Assembly (NCBI GenBank): GCA_010365215.1
Contig: JAAFGT010000033.1
Span: forward strand, 1 to 40,478
DNA length: 40,478 nucleotides
Direction: 5' to 3'
Source of the DNA: Acidipila sp.
Lineage (GTDB): Bacteria; Acidobacteriota; Terriglobia; Acidiferrales; UBA7541
The notes under the pieces are model-generated. The model was not told the DNA's origin. It saw only the letters and a program-made list of their open reading frames with translations, and did no database searches. Position numbers and translations under genes: made by a program. Below, piece by piece: positions 25,609 to 34,005 of the stretch. Position 1 is the first letter of the stretch, and each line of letters opens with the position of its first letter.

Positions 25609-28174
25609 TTACAATCCACAGGAAATCGAAGCCCGCTACCAGAAAATCTGGGACCAGCAGGGCGCGGCCCACGCCGACATCGAGCCGCTGCGCTCCGCCA
25701 AAGGCGCGGCGCGTCAAAAATACTATGTGCTGGAAATGCTGCCGTATCCTTCGGGCACGCTGCACATGGGACACATGCGCAACTACACCATTGGAGACGC
25801 CATCGCGCGCTTCAAGCGGCTGCGCGGCTTCAATGTGATTCATCCGCTGGGTTGGGATTCCTTCGGGCTGCCCGCGGAGAACGCCGCCATCCAGCGCGGC
25901 ATCCACCCGCGCGATTGGACCAACGCCAATATCATCGAGCTCAAGCGCGCCTGCCAGCGCTTTGGATTCAGCTACGACTGGCGGCGCGAAATCTCCAGCT
26001 GCGAGCCGGAATACTATCGCTGGAACCAGTGGCTTTTCCTGCGCATGCTGGAGCGCGGATTGGCCTATCGCAAGCGCAGCCGCGTGAACTGGTGTCCCCA
26101 GTGCATGACCGTGCTGGCCAACGAACAGGTGGTGGAAGGCTGCTGCTGGCGGCACGAAGATACCCAGGTGGAGGCCAAGGAAATCGAGCAGTGGTTTTTG
26201 AAAATCACCGACTACGCCGAGCAGTTGCTCGAGGACATGAGCCAGATCGAGGCGGGCTGGCCCGAGCGCGTGCTGACCATGCAACGCAACTGGATCGGCA
26301 AGTCGCACGGCGCGCGCGTGCGCTTTGCGGTAGAGGGAAAAGTCGCAGCGGCCGGCAACGCAGTCCCCAACGATGCAGCGATGCACATCGACGTATTCAC
26401 CACGCGCATCGACACCATCTACGGAGCCACCGCGATCATCCTGGCGCCCGATCACGCGCTGGTGCCCAAACTGCTCGAAGGAAATCCGCAGCGCGCCGCG
26501 CTCGATGCCGAAGCGCACCGCCTGAAACAGAAAACCGTGCGCGCCGAGGATGTCGCCACCGCCGAGAAAGAAGGATTCTTCACCGGACGCATGGCGGTGA
26601 ATCCGTTCAATGGCGAAAAGATACCCGTGTGGTGCGCCAACTTCGTGCTCTCGGGATACGGCACCGGCGCGGTGATGGCCGTCCCCGCGCACGACCAGCG
26701 CGATTTCGAATTCTGCCGCAAGTATGGCCTGCCCGTGCGCATCGTTCTGGAACCGCCGCCCGGGGTCGCTGAAAAAATGGCCACCGTGGATGGCGCATCG
26801 CTCGCCGAATCCTATACCGGAAATTTCCGGCTGCGTGGTTCCGGGCCCTACGACGGCCTGATCAGCGAAGAAGCCATCCGCCGCATGACCGCCGACGCGG
26901 AGAAAGGCGGCTTCGGCGAAGGAAAAATTGTCTACCGCCTCAAAGACTGGGGCATCTCCCGGCAGCGTTATTGGGGCACGCCGATTCCGATTATTTACTG
27001 CACCGCGTGCGGAATGGTTCCCGTTCCCGACGACCAGTTGCCCGTGCTGCTGCCGCCCAATCTCGCGGTAGCCGGGCAAGGCCGCTCGCCGCTTGAAAAT
27101 GTGCCCGAATTCGTCAACGTAAAATGCCCGCGCTGCGACGGAATGGCGCGGCGCGAAACCGATACCATGGATACCTTCGTCGATTCCTCCTGGTATTACT
27201 ACCGCTACACCGATCCCCAAAACGATCGCGCGCCTTTCGACAAAGATGTCACCGCCTACTGGGCGCCGGTGGATCAGTACATCGGCGGCATCGTTCACGC
27301 CATCCTGCACCTGATGTATTCGCGATTTTTCTGCAAAGTGATGCGCGACATGGGCATGGTCACCCACGACGAGCCGTTTCTGCGGCTGTTCTGCCAGGGC
27401 ACGGTGCTTAAGGGCGGCACGGCCATGTCCAAATCCAAAGGCAATGTGGTGGGCGCCATCGACATCGCGGAAAAATACGGCTGCGACACCGCGCGGATGT
27501 ACACGCTTTTCGCCGCGCCGCCGGAAAAAGATATGGAATGGGACGAGCGCAGCATTGAAGGCTGCTCGCGTTTTTTGCATAAGGCGTATCGCCTGGTTTC
27601 GCGGCATGCCGCCTGGGCGCGCACGGCAGCGAGTGCGGCTGGCGCAACTGCTTTTGACGCCGCGCGCGCGACAGACGCGGAGAAGAGCCTGCTGCGCCGC
27701 GCCCACCAGACGCTCAAGCGCGTCACCCATGATTTCGAAGTTCGCTGGCACTTCAATACTTCCGTGGCGCTGCTGATGGAGCTGGTCAACGAACTTCAGG
27801 CGCAGGAGCCGCTGGAAAAAAATATAAATCCCGCGGTCGCCAAAGAGGTGCTGGAGATTTTTGTGCTGATGCTGGCGCCTATCGCGCCGCATATCGCCGA
27901 GGAGTTTTGGAGCCAGCTCGGTCACAGCCAGGGGCTGACGCACGCGTCGTGGCCGGCATGGAACGAAGACCTGGCGCGCGCGGAGATGGTCGAGGTCGTG
28001 CTTCAAGTGAACGGCAAGGTGCGCGGCCGCCTCACCGTCGAGGCCGGCCTGCCCGAGGACGAGCTTTCTGCGCGCGCCTTGGGCGACCCGCGCATCGCCC
28101 AGTGGATGTCCGGCAAGCGGGTGATGAAAAAAGTGGTGGTGCCCGATAAATTAGTGAACATAGTCGTGGCTTAA
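25601..28174 (+). CDS. leuS: Leucyl-tRNA synthetase
   Basis: Class I synthetase that charges tRNA-Leu. Starting at the GTG at 25601 ([20 protein letters not shown]) gives 857 aa, the normal length. The frame is open to 25415, but those 62 codons overlap the endonuclease tail and are not protein-like. Motifs: HMGH (55-58, the HIGH box); the CP1 editing domain with [12 protein letters not shown] and [34 protein letters not shown]; and the KMSKS loop. In that loop the first Lys is replaced by Ala ([12 protein letters not shown]608 to S612), while the second Lys, K611, is kept. A C-terminal anticodon-binding and extension domain completes the protein. It overlaps nfo by 8 nt, with a decayed and an intact palindromic repeat downstream. 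Confidence 0.96.
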   Translation: MSDYNPQEIEARYQKIWDQQGAAHADIEPLRSAKGAARQKYYVLEMLPYPSGTLHMGHMRNYTIGDAIARFKRLRGFNVIHPLGWDSFGLPAENAAIQRGIHPRDWTNANIIELKRACQRFGFSYDWRREISSCEPEYYRWNQWLFLRMLERGLAYRKRSRVNWCPQCMTVLANEQVVEGCCWRHEDTQVEAKEIEQWFLKITDYAEQLLEDMSQIEAGWPERVLTMQRNWIGKSHGARVRFAVEGKVAAAGNAVPNDAAMHIDVFTTRIDTIYGATAIILAPDHALVPKLLEGNPQRAALDAEAHRLKQKTVRAEDVATAEKEGFFTGRMAVNPFNGEKIPVWCANFVLSGYGTGAVMAVPAHDQRDFEFCRKYGLPVRIVLEPPPGVAEKMATVDGASLAESYTGNFRLRGSGPYDGLISEEAIRRMTADAEKGGFGEGKIVYRLKDWGISRQRYWGTPIPIIYCTACGMVPVPDDQLPVLLPPNLAVAGQGRSPLENVPEFVNVKCPRCDGMARRETDTMDTFVDSSWYYYRYTDPQNDRAPFDKDVTAYWAPVDQYIGGIVHAILHLMYSRFFCKVMRDMGMVTHDEPFLRLFCQGTVLKGGTAMSKSKGNVVGAIDIAEKYGCDTARMYTLFAAPPEKDMEWDERSIEGCSRFLHKAYRLVSRHAAWARTAASAAGATAFDAARATDAEKSLLRRAHQTLKRVTHDFEVRWHFNTSVALLMELVNELQAQEPLEKNINPAVAKEVLEIFVLMLAPIAPHIAEEFWSQLGHSQGLTHASWPAWNEDLARAEMVEVVLQVNGKVRGRLTVEAGLPEDELSARALGDPRIAQWMSGKRVMKKVVVPDKLVNIVVA

Positions 28175-28199
28175 GCATCCAGATGAACTCGCCAGGGTC

Positions 28200-28222
28200 G
28201 TCGCCTAGGAGCACGGCTGCCG
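28200..28222. repeat. Decayed copy of the neighbouring palindromic repeat
   Basis: GTCGCCTAGGAGCACGGC followed by TGCCG aligns with the intact unit at 28230-28253 (GTCGCGTAGGGGCACGGC, then ATGCCG), with two substitutions and one missing base. The two copies lie 30 bp apart. Confidence 0.5.
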
Positions 28223-28235
28223 GGGGTTGGTCGCG

Positions 28236-28258
28236 TAGGGGCACGGCATGCCGTGCCC
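28236..28258. repeat. Dispersed palindrome with CCCCTAC tail, copy b
   Basis: The 20-bp GGGCACGGCATGCCGTGCCC (28239-28258) is a perfect palindrome. The tail lies on the left in reverse orientation (GTAGGGG). It lies between leuS and the 2-hydroxyacid dehydrogenase gene, before the latter's ribosome-binding site. Confidence 0.7.
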
Positions 28259-28308
28259 GTTTTACTCAGGCCCAGCGTTGCAGCAATCAAATCAGGAGTG
28301 CAGCTCCC

Positions 28309-29307
28309 GTGAAGATCGTGTTTTTCGAAATTAAAGATTGGGAGCGCGAGTATCTTGCGAGGAAATTACCCTGGGCGGAAACGTCTTTCGTGGCCGGGCC
28401 GCTGGATGACGCGCAGCTGGCCGCCGCGGCCGGCGCGGAATGTGTGTCGGTATTCATCTACTCCAAGCTTACCGCGGAGCGCCTGAGCAAACTACCTTCC
28501 TTGAAAATCATTGCCACGCGTTCCACCGGCTTCGATCACATTGATGTGGACGCCTGCCGTAGCCGCGGCGTGGCCGTCGCCAACGTGCCCACCTACGGCG
28601 AAAATACCGTCGCCGAGCACACCTTCGCGCTGATCTTGATGCTTTCGCGCAAGGTGCACCAGTCCTACATGCAAATGCGCGCGGGCCACCTGGATCTCGC
28701 CGTGCTCACCGGATTCGACCTGCAGGGAAAAACCATCGGTGTGATTGGCGCCGGGCGCATCGGGCTGCACGTGATCCGCATTGCGCGTGGCTTTGGGATG
28801 CGGGTGCTGGCCGCCGACGTGCACCGCGATCCATTTCTCGCCGAGCTGCTGGCCTTTGAATATGCCGACACCGCGCGTATTCTCGAGGAAAGCGATATTG
28901 TCACGCTGCATTGCCCGATGACCGCGGCCACGCATCATCTGCTGGGGCGCGCGCAGTTTGCCAAAGTGAAGCGCGGCGCGCTGCTGATCAACACCGCGCG
29001 CGGAGGCCTGGTGGATACCGACGCGCTGATGGAGGCGCTGGACTCGGGGCAACTGGGCGGCGCCGGGCTCGACGTGCTGGAAGGCGAGGAGCTGATCAAG
29101 GAAGAGCGGCAGCTGCTCTCCGAGCCGGGCAGCGGGGAAAAGCTGCGCACGGCGCTGCGAACGCGGCTGCTGCTCGAGCGCGACAACGTGGTGTTTACGC
29201 CGCATAACGCGTTCAACAGCCGGGAAGCGCTGGTGCGAATTCTCGACACCACCGTGGCTAACCTGGAAGCGCAGCGCGATGGGATATTGCTGAATCGCGT
29301 AGTCTGA
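28309..29307 (+). CDS. D-isomer-specific 2-hydroxyacid dehydrogenase
   Basis: NAD-dependent dehydrogenase that reduces 2-keto acids to D-2-hydroxy acids or works in reverse; fermentative D-lactate dehydrogenase is the closest-looking type. GTG at 28309 with AGGAG 10 nt upstream gives 332 aa. The frame is open to 28183, but that part runs through a palindromic repeat and is not coding. The Rossmann motif is GVIGAGRIG (144-152), with D170 at the end of the second strand favouring NAD. The catalytic triad is R231 (NTARGG), E258 (DVLEGE) and H299 (FTPHNAF). The insert EELIKEERQLLSEPG near 260-274 is typical of D-LDH-type enzymes. It lies between leuS and guaA, with dispersed palindromes on both sides. 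Confidence 0.88.
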   Translation: MKIVFFEIKDWEREYLARKLPWAETSFVAGPLDDAQLAAAAGAECVSVFIYSKLTAERLSKLPSLKIIATRSTGFDHIDVDACRSRGVAVANVPTYGENTVAEHTFALILMLSRKVHQSYMQMRAGHLDLAVLTGFDLQGKTIGVIGAGRIGLHVIRIARGFGMRVLAADVHRDPFLAELLAFEYADTARILEESDIVTLHCPMTAATHHLLGRAQFAKVKRGALLINTARGGLVDTDALMEALDSGQLGGAGLDVLEGEELIKEERQLLSEPGSGEKLRTALRTRLLLERDNVVFTPHNAFNSREALVRILDTTVANLEAQRDGILLNRVV

Positions 29308-29416
29308 CTGAGGCGGAAGTTATCGTGACCATTGCCTTGCGCGGGTAAAGGTTAGCGAATTTTGTGGTTGCGTTAGGGCCCCAGTAAGCCGGCGAGTATT
29401 GTGGCGCGCTGGCAGC

Positions 29417-29440
29417 GGGCACGGCACGCCGTGCCCCTAC
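29417..29440. repeat. Dispersed palindrome with CCCCTAC tail, copy c
   Basis: GGGCACGGC-AC-GCCGTGCCC (9-bp perfect stem) is followed by CCTAC. Its stem is the same as copy b except for the two central bases, and it is in the opposite orientation. It lies between the dehydrogenase gene and guaA. Confidence 0.7.
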
Positions 29441-29477
29441 GAAGAGGGCTGGAGCAGGAGCGGGTGGCAGGAGCGCA

Positions 29478-31031
29478 ATGAGCGTACCGGGTGGCATCGT
29501 CATTCTGGATTTTGGCTCGCAGTTCACGCAGCTGATCGCGCGGCGGATTCGCGAGCAGGAAGTCTTCAGCGCGGTGCTGCCGTGCTCCGCCTCGCTCGAC
29601 GATGTGCGCGCCTACCATCCGTCGGGCATCGTGCTTTCCGGCGGGCCCAACTCCGTATACGACCCGGCCGCGCCGGTGTGCGATCCGCGCGTGCTGGAGC
29701 TGGGCTTGCCGGTGCTGGGTATCTGTTACGGCATGCAGTGGATTACCCACACCCTCGGCGGGAAAGTGACTCCGGCGAAAAGGCGCGAGTATGGACCGGC
29801 AGTAATCGATCTCTCGTCCGAAAATGGCCAGGCGGGCTCGGTTCTATTCCAAGGGCTGCCGCGGAAACTGAATATCTGGAACAGCCACGGTGATCACGTG
29901 CAGTCGCTGCCTGCGGGATTTCAGGTGACCGGCCGCACGGAAAATGCGCTGGCCGCCGCGGAAGATACCGCTCGCCGGATTTACGCAGTGGAGTTCCATC
30001 CCGAGGTGCGCCACACAGACCGCGGCACCGACATCCTGCGCAATTTTGTTTTTGGCATCTGCGCCGCCAAGCCCAACTGGAGCGGGCAGGCCTTCATCCA
30101 CGAAACGGTGGAGGCCATCCAGCGGCGCGTCGGCGCGCGCCCCGCGCTGTGCGCGCTTTCCGGCGGCGTGGATTCAGCCGTGGCCGCCGTGCTGGTTCAC
30201 CGCGCACTGGGCCCGCGCCTCACCAACGTCTTCGTCGATACCGGCCTGCTGCGCAAAGACGAATTTCGCACCACCCTGGAACTCCTGCGCGACCGCATGC
30301 ACCTGAAAGTCATCGGCGTCGACGCGTCCCAGCGATTTTTGGCGGCGCTCAAAGGAGTTACCGACCCTGAGGAAAAGCGCCGCCGCATCGGCCGGGGCTT
30401 CATCGAAGTTTTTGCCGACGAAGCGCGTAAGCTCGGCGAGATCGGATTCCTGGTGCAGGGAACGCTCTATCCCGACGTGATCGAGTCGGTCTCCGTGCGC
30501 GGCCCGTCGCAAACCATCAAGACCCATCACAACGTAGGCGGCCTGCCCGCGGATCTGCCCTTCCAGCTGGTCGAGCCGCTGCGCGACCTCTTCAAGGATG
30601 AAGTGCGGCGCATCGGAAGGGAACTGGGCCTGCCGGAAGAAATGCTGACCAAGCACCCCTTCCCGGGGCCAGGGCTCGCCGTGCGCATGCTCGGTGAGTT
30701 TACGCCCGAAGGCCTCGACACGTTGCGCGATGCCGACGCCATCGTGGTGGAAGAAATTCGCCGCGCCGGACTCTACGAAAAAGTCTGGCAAGCGTTCGCC
30801 GTGCTGCTGCCCGTGCGCAGCGTTGGTGTGATGGGCGACGAGCGCCACTACGGCTGGACCATCGCCGTGCGCGTAGTCGAATCCGAAGACGCCATGACCG
30901 CCGACTGGTCGCGCCTCCCCGCCGACGTCCTCGAGCGCATCTCCACGCGCATCGTCAACGAAGTGCGCGGGGTCACTCGCGTGGTCTACGACATCAGCTC
31001 CAAGCCCCCCAGCACTATCGAGTGGGAATGA
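29478..31031 (+). CDS. guaA: GMP synthase (glutamine-hydrolysing)
   Basis: Last step of GMP synthesis: XMP + ATP + glutamine to GMP. The 517-residue product has the standard two-part layout. The N-terminal class I glutamine amidotransferase (about 6-195) has C83 in LGICYGMQ and H174/E176 in VEFHPEV. The C-terminal ATP pyrophosphatase carries the P-loop LSGGVDSAV (227-235) and the dimerisation part ending SKPPSTIEWE, the invariant GuaA C-terminus. Other signatures are TKHPFPGPGLAVRMLGE and IKTHHNVGGLP. The ATG at 29478 has AGGAG 5-9 nt upstream. All key residues are intact. It ends 27 nt before the VOC gene. Confidence 0.97.
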   Translation: MSVPGGIVILDFGSQFTQLIARRIREQEVFSAVLPCSASLDDVRAYHPSGIVLSGGPNSVYDPAAPVCDPRVLELGLPVLGICYGMQWITHTLGGKVTPAKRREYGPAVIDLSSENGQAGSVLFQGLPRKLNIWNSHGDHVQSLPAGFQVTGRTENALAAAEDTARRIYAVEFHPEVRHTDRGTDILRNFVFGICAAKPNWSGQAFIHETVEAIQRRVGARPALCALSGGVDSAVAAVLVHRALGPRLTNVFVDTGLLRKDEFRTTLELLRDRMHLKVIGVDASQRFLAALKGVTDPEEKRRRIGRGFIEVFADEARKLGEIGFLVQGTLYPDVIESVSVRGPSQTIKTHHNVGGLPADLPFQLVEPLRDLFKDEVRRIGRELGLPEEMLTKHPFPGPGLAVRMLGEFTPEGLDTLRDADAIVVEEIRRAGLYEKVWQAFAVLLPVRSVGVMGDERHYGWTIAVRVVESEDAMTADWSRLPADVLERISTRIVNEVRGVTRVVYDISSKPPSTIEWE

Positions 31032-31058
31032 ACTGTGATGATGAACCGAGGATAGAAA

Positions 31059-31424
31059 ATGCCGCCCACACTCGCGAATGGCAAAATTTGCTACATCGAA
31101 TTTCCCGCCACCGACATTGCGCGCTCGGCGGATTTTTACAAAGCTGTCTTCGGCTGGCAGGTCAGGCAACGCGGTAACGGCGGCACCGCCTTTGATGATT
31201 CGACTGGTGAAGTGAGCGGCTCTTGGGTGCTCGGGCGTCCACCGGCCGCGCAGCCCGGCCTTCTCGTTTATGTAATGGTCGACAGTGTGGCCGCGACACT
31301 CGACGCCATCGTCGCCAACGGGGGACAGATTGTGCAGCCCATCGGCGCGGATGCGCCTGAGATCACCGCGAGATTTCGCGACCCGGCGGGGAATGTGCTG
31401 GGGCTCTACCAGCAGCCCACCTAG
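31059..31424 (+). CDS. VOC-family (glyoxalase-like) protein
   Basis: A 121-residue single-module protein of the vicinal oxygen chelate superfamily. The N-terminal half reads ICYIEFPATDIARSADFYKA with VFGWQV, the usual opening of the glyoxalase fold with E14 as a possible metal ligand. The C-terminal half reads ITARFRDPAGNVLGLYQQP, the usual closing strand. The paired beta-alpha-beta-beta-beta units form one cup, so the active form is probably a dimer. Such small VOC proteins are rarely assignable to a reaction, and the substrate is unknown. It lies 27 nt after guaA and may be co-transcribed with it. Confidence 0.82.
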   Translation: MPPTLANGKICYIEFPATDIARSADFYKAVFGWQVRQRGNGGTAFDDSTGEVSGSWVLGRPPAAQPGLLVYVMVDSVAATLDAIVANGGQIVQPIGADAPEITARFRDPAGNVLGLYQQPT

Positions 31425-31552
31425 CAGGGCTCGGCCAGAAAGAGGAATTCCTAGCCCGCCCAGGCGGACTCGGATTGAGTGTGAAAGTTAAGCGCGGTTG
31501 TTTCAGAACGGAACAGTTGTGGGCGGAGACAGTTCTGCTGAGGCCTGCACTG

Positions 31553-31590
31553 AAAAACCTCGCCGGCAGAAACTTTTTCGGCCGGCGAGG
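31553..31590 (-). terminator. Intrinsic terminator of the XRE regulator gene
   Basis: Read on the minus strand, CCTCGCCGGC (31581-31590) and GCCGGCGAGG (31558-31567) form a 10-bp GC-rich stem with a 13-nt loop, followed directly by TTTTTC (31552-31557). It starts 10 nt after the XRE stop codon. Confidence 0.8.
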
Positions 31591-31600
31591 CTTCGAAGCT

Positions 31601-31972
31601 TTACCGGCTGGCTAGTTTCTGGGCCATGTACAACAGGAGCTTGCGGTCGGGCTCTTCAATCTTCCCCAGCAAACGGCGAAGCCGGTTGAGGAAGCGCGCA
31701 TGCTTGCCGGCGGTGCCCCAGACGATGTCGTCGGAGGAGCGGCGCTTGGGCAGAGTGGGCAGCACGGGCGGCTCTTCGCCGTCGTAGAACAGTTGATAGA
31801 GCGGAACCTCGAGAGCCCTGGCGATTTTCTCGATGGTTTCAATGGCCGGCACGGTGTGGCCGTTTTCGACGCGGGAGATGTAGCAACGCAGAAGCCCGGT
31901 GCGCTTCTCGATATCTCCCTGGGACAGCTCTTTGGTTTCGCGCAGAGCGCGGATGCGGTCTCCGATTATCAT
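31601..31972 (-). CDS. XRE-family helix-turn-helix regulator
   Basis: DNA-binding transcriptional regulator. The ATG at 31972 gives 123 aa beginning MIIGDRIRALRETKELSQGD, the usual start of a Cro/C1-type HTH (about residues 4-62). The recognition segment is DIEKRTGLLRCYISRVENGH, followed by TVPAIETIEKIARALEVPLY. The tail (65-123) is basic and helical (KHARFLNRLRRLLGKIEEPD). The frame is open 29 codons upstream, but a -10 element 6 nt before this ATG implies a leaderless mRNA starting here. It is divergent from the ECF sigma operon and may control it or itself; an intrinsic terminator follows. I believe similar XRE proteins are widespread in Acidobacteriota, but I know no characterised member. 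Confidence 0.85.
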   Translation of the reverse strand: MIIGDRIRALRETKELSQGDIEKRTGLLRCYISRVENGHTVPAIETIEKIARALEVPLYQLFYDGEEPPVLPTLPKRRSSDDIVWGTAGKHARFLNRLRRLLGKIEEPDRKLLLYMAQKLASR

Positions 31973-31978
31973 GAGGGT

Positions 31979-32007
31979 ATTAAAGCATAGGCTGATAACC
32001 TGTTCAA
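31979..32007 (-). promoter_or_regulatory. Sigma-70-type promoter of the XRE gene
   Basis: On the minus strand TTGAAC (32002-32007) and TTTAAT (31979-31984) are separated by exactly 17 nt. The -10 matches 5 of 6 consensus bases. It ends 6 nt before the ATG, so transcription should begin at or next to the start codon, giving a leaderless mRNA. The spacer contains a weak dyad (AGGCTGATAACCT) that could be an autoregulatory site. Confidence 0.65.
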
Positions 32008-32050
32008 GCGGGAAGCGCGGTTTTTGTAGGACTTTTGTAACCGTTCCGTC

Positions 32051-32725
32051 ATGGCACACGTCACAAAACCAGAGGTGATTTCGATACTCTCAGCGCGCCC
32101 GGAGTTTTCGGCCGGGTCGGCAGCGGCCCCTGTGGTGGAGATGGCGGAAAGCGAGCAGATCCGCCGCGCCCAGCAGGGGGACGTTCCGGCCTATGAGGGA
32201 CTGGTGCGCAAGCACCAGCGCCGGGTGATGTCCATTGTCGGGGGAATCCTGCGCTGGCGGGACGATGTGGAAGACGTTTCCCAGCAGGTTTTTCTCAAAG
32301 TGTATCTTTCGATCCAGCGTTTCGACGGGCGCTCCAGTTTTTCCACCTGGCTCTACAAGATTACCGTCAACGAGACCTATGATCACCTGCGCAAGAAAAA
32401 AGCGCGGCGGCTGGTGTATGAATCGGACCTCAGCGAGGAGCAGGAGCGCCATCTTCACGAAAATGCCAGCGAATCCTGCACCGGCGAGCAGACCCCTTTG
32501 GCACTCGAGCGGCTGGAATCGCGGCAGATGGTGGACCGGCTGCTGGCCGAGCTCAGTCCGGAAGACCGCATGATGCTGGTGCTCAAAGAAGTGGAAGGGT
32601 TTTCGATAGAAGAGATCAGCGAAATGATGGCGCAGAATACCAATACCGTCAAAGTGCGGATGTTTCGCGCGCGGCGGCGGCTGGCGGATCTATATCTCAA
32701 GCGATTCGGCCCGCGGGGCCGGTAG
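32051..32725 (+). CDS. ECF RNA polymerase sigma factor (RpoE-like)
   Basis: Sigma-70-family factor of the extracytoplasmic-function type, which directs RNA polymerase to stress promoters. Region 2 spans about residues 45-115 (QGDVPAYEGLVRKHQRRVMS, then VEDVSQQVFLKVYLSIQRFD and FSTWLYKITVNETYDHLRKK). Region 4 spans about 160-215 (RMMLVLKEVEGFSIEEISEM, then NTNTVKVRMFRARRRLADLY). The 224-residue product has an N-terminal extension of about 30 residues; the ATG at 32141 (MAESEQIRRA) is an alternative start. The anti-sigma gene follows after 21 nt and a Spy-like gene after that, a typical envelope-stress operon. It is divergent from the XRE regulator. Confidence 0.92.
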   Translation: MAHVTKPEVISILSARPEFSAGSAAAPVVEMAESEQIRRAQQGDVPAYEGLVRKHQRRVMSIVGGILRWRDDVEDVSQQVFLKVYLSIQRFDGRSSFSTWLYKITVNETYDHLRKKKARRLVYESDLSEEQERHLHENASESCTGEQTPLALERLESRQMVDRLLAELSPEDRMMLVLKEVEGFSIEEISEMMAQNTNTVKVRMFRARRRLADLYLKRFGPRGR

Positions 32726-32746
32726 CGGCAGTCGGGAGGCGGTACG

Positions 32747-33328
32747 ATGTTCTTAAAAAAACGCAAGAATAAGGCATGTGCGCAGAATGAAGCGCGGCTT
32801 GAGGATTACCTGGGCCGGCTGCGCGAGGGTGTGGCTCTCGCGGCGGATACGGAATTAATCGCGCACCTCGACGGCTGCGCGGGATGCCGCGGCGCCCTCG
32901 AGGACGCCAGACAGTCCAGCGCATTGCTGCTGCAGGGCCGGGCGCCGCTGCCGGCTAGCTTGACCGGGGATCCCTTCTTTGCCAGCCGCGTGTCGGCGCA
33001 TATCCGTGCGCTCGAGGGCCTGCGCGGTGATGCGGCGCGTGTCCGGAGCGCCGACTTCTGGCCCACGCTCGAAGTGCTGTCGCTGCGCCTGGCCGGAGTG
33101 GCGCTTTCCGTAGCGATGATTCTGGGAGCCTGGGCAGCGTGGCAGGACCAGCCGGCCAGGAATGCGGAAACGGCGCGGACGCACAATGCCACGACCGCAC
33201 TTGGCGCTGCCGGGGAACAGCGTCGCGTGGAAGCACGCGTGCTCTTTCCGGAAATGAAGCGGCCACCGGATAATGCCGGAGAAGCTATGCTGGTTTTTGC
33301 CAGCAGCGAGACGGGAAGGCAACGATGA
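32747..33328 (+). CDS. Zinc-finger transmembrane anti-sigma factor
   Basis: A 193-residue single-pass membrane protein that should hold the upstream ECF sigma inactive. The cytoplasmic N-terminus has the ZAS motif HLDGCAGC (H40, C44, C47) in the usual place after an acidic helix. A membrane helix spans about 112-132 (SLRLAGVALSVAMILGAWAA), and about 60 residues lie in the periplasm. The ATG at 32747 is preceded by GGGAGGCGG. Its stop overlaps the next gene by 4 nt (ATGA), so sigma, anti-sigma and periplasmic protein are one translationally linked operon. The signal that releases the sigma factor is unknown. Confidence 0.88.
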   Translation: MFLKKRKNKACAQNEARLEDYLGRLREGVALAADTELIAHLDGCAGCRGALEDARQSSALLLQGRAPLPASLTGDPFFASRVSAHIRALEGLRGDAARVRSADFWPTLEVLSLRLAGVALSVAMILGAWAAWQDQPARNAETARTHNATTALGAAGEQRRVEARVLFPEMKRPPDNAGEAMLVFASSETGRQR

Positions 33329-33708
33329 AATCCAAAGCCACGGTTCTGGTTCTGGCCGTATTTCTACTGGGCATCGTGCTGGGCGGGCTGGGCATCCACC
33401 TGCTCGGCAGCCGCGTGGCCGCGGGCACGAAGACCGGGCCCATGCCCTCCACCAGCAGCGAAGTGGTGCAGCAGCTGGACGCGAAATGCGCGCTATCGGC
33501 GGAGCAGCAAAAGGACATTCGCGCGATCATGGATGACGTGATGGGCCAGTACCGCAGCATCTACGAGCCCATTCGTCCGCAGATCGAAGAAGTCCGCCAG
33601 GCCGGCCGCCAGCGTATTCGCGGTGTGCTGCGGCCCGATCAGCTCCCCAAGTTCGAAGAGTACCTCCGCCAGATGGACGAAGAGCGAAAGAAGCAGGAAC
33701 ATAAATGA
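33325..33708 (+). CDS. Spy/CpxP-like periplasmic protein
   Basis: A 127-residue protein with an N-terminal hydrophobic segment (about 5-28, VLVLAVFLLGIVLGGLGIHL) acting as a signal anchor. A mostly helical periplasmic domain follows. ALSAEQQKDIRAIMDDV (about 57-73) resembles the LTxxQ-type motif of Spy/CpxP and periplasmic heavy-metal sensors. RGVLRPDQLPKFEEYL corresponds to the second helix pair, and the end is highly charged (MDEERKKQEHK). It overlaps the anti-sigma gene in ATGA. By analogy it may sense misfolded proteins or metals and feed into the ECF/anti-sigma pair. A 297-nt stretch with no gene or obvious signal follows before macA. Confidence 0.72.
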   Translation: MKSKATVLVLAVFLLGIVLGGLGIHLLGSRVAAGTKTGPMPSTSSEVVQQLDAKCALSAEQQKDIRAIMDDVMGQYRSIYEPIRPQIEEVRQAGRQRIRGVLRPDQLPKFEEYLRQMDEERKKQEHK

Positions 33709-34005
33709 GCAGCAGGGCTAAAATAGTGGAACCAAACTGACCTCCAGCAGCAATGTATTTAGTGAGGAGCCTGCTTACGCGTGAACCTGTTTCCGCACAA
33801 CCTGTGTCAGCACGAACCGGTTTTCAGTGCGATCCAAAATGAATAGACCTTAATCCCGGCTTAATGCCCAAGTCCTGCCCCTCCGATAACATCCAGTAAT
33901 GATAGCCTTACGCTCGTCGATCCATGGAGCCGGCACGCGAATGGGAGCGGCGAGAGATTATGTGGCGCGGGCTGGTTCGTAGTTGCCAGGCAGGAGCTTG
34001 AAATA
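33709..34005. other. Gene-free stretch before the MacAB operon
   Basis: This 297-nt stretch has no ORF with coding character. I see no strong terminator, convincing promoter hexamer pair or repeat. It ends with the macA ribosome-binding site (CAGGAG, about 10 nt before the ATG at 34006). Confidence 0.5.

Noticed and set aside
25439-28006. 855-codon open frame on the minus strand opposite leuS
   Set aside because: It is a mirror of the leuS codons, low-complexity and without family motifs, while leuS has all its motifs.
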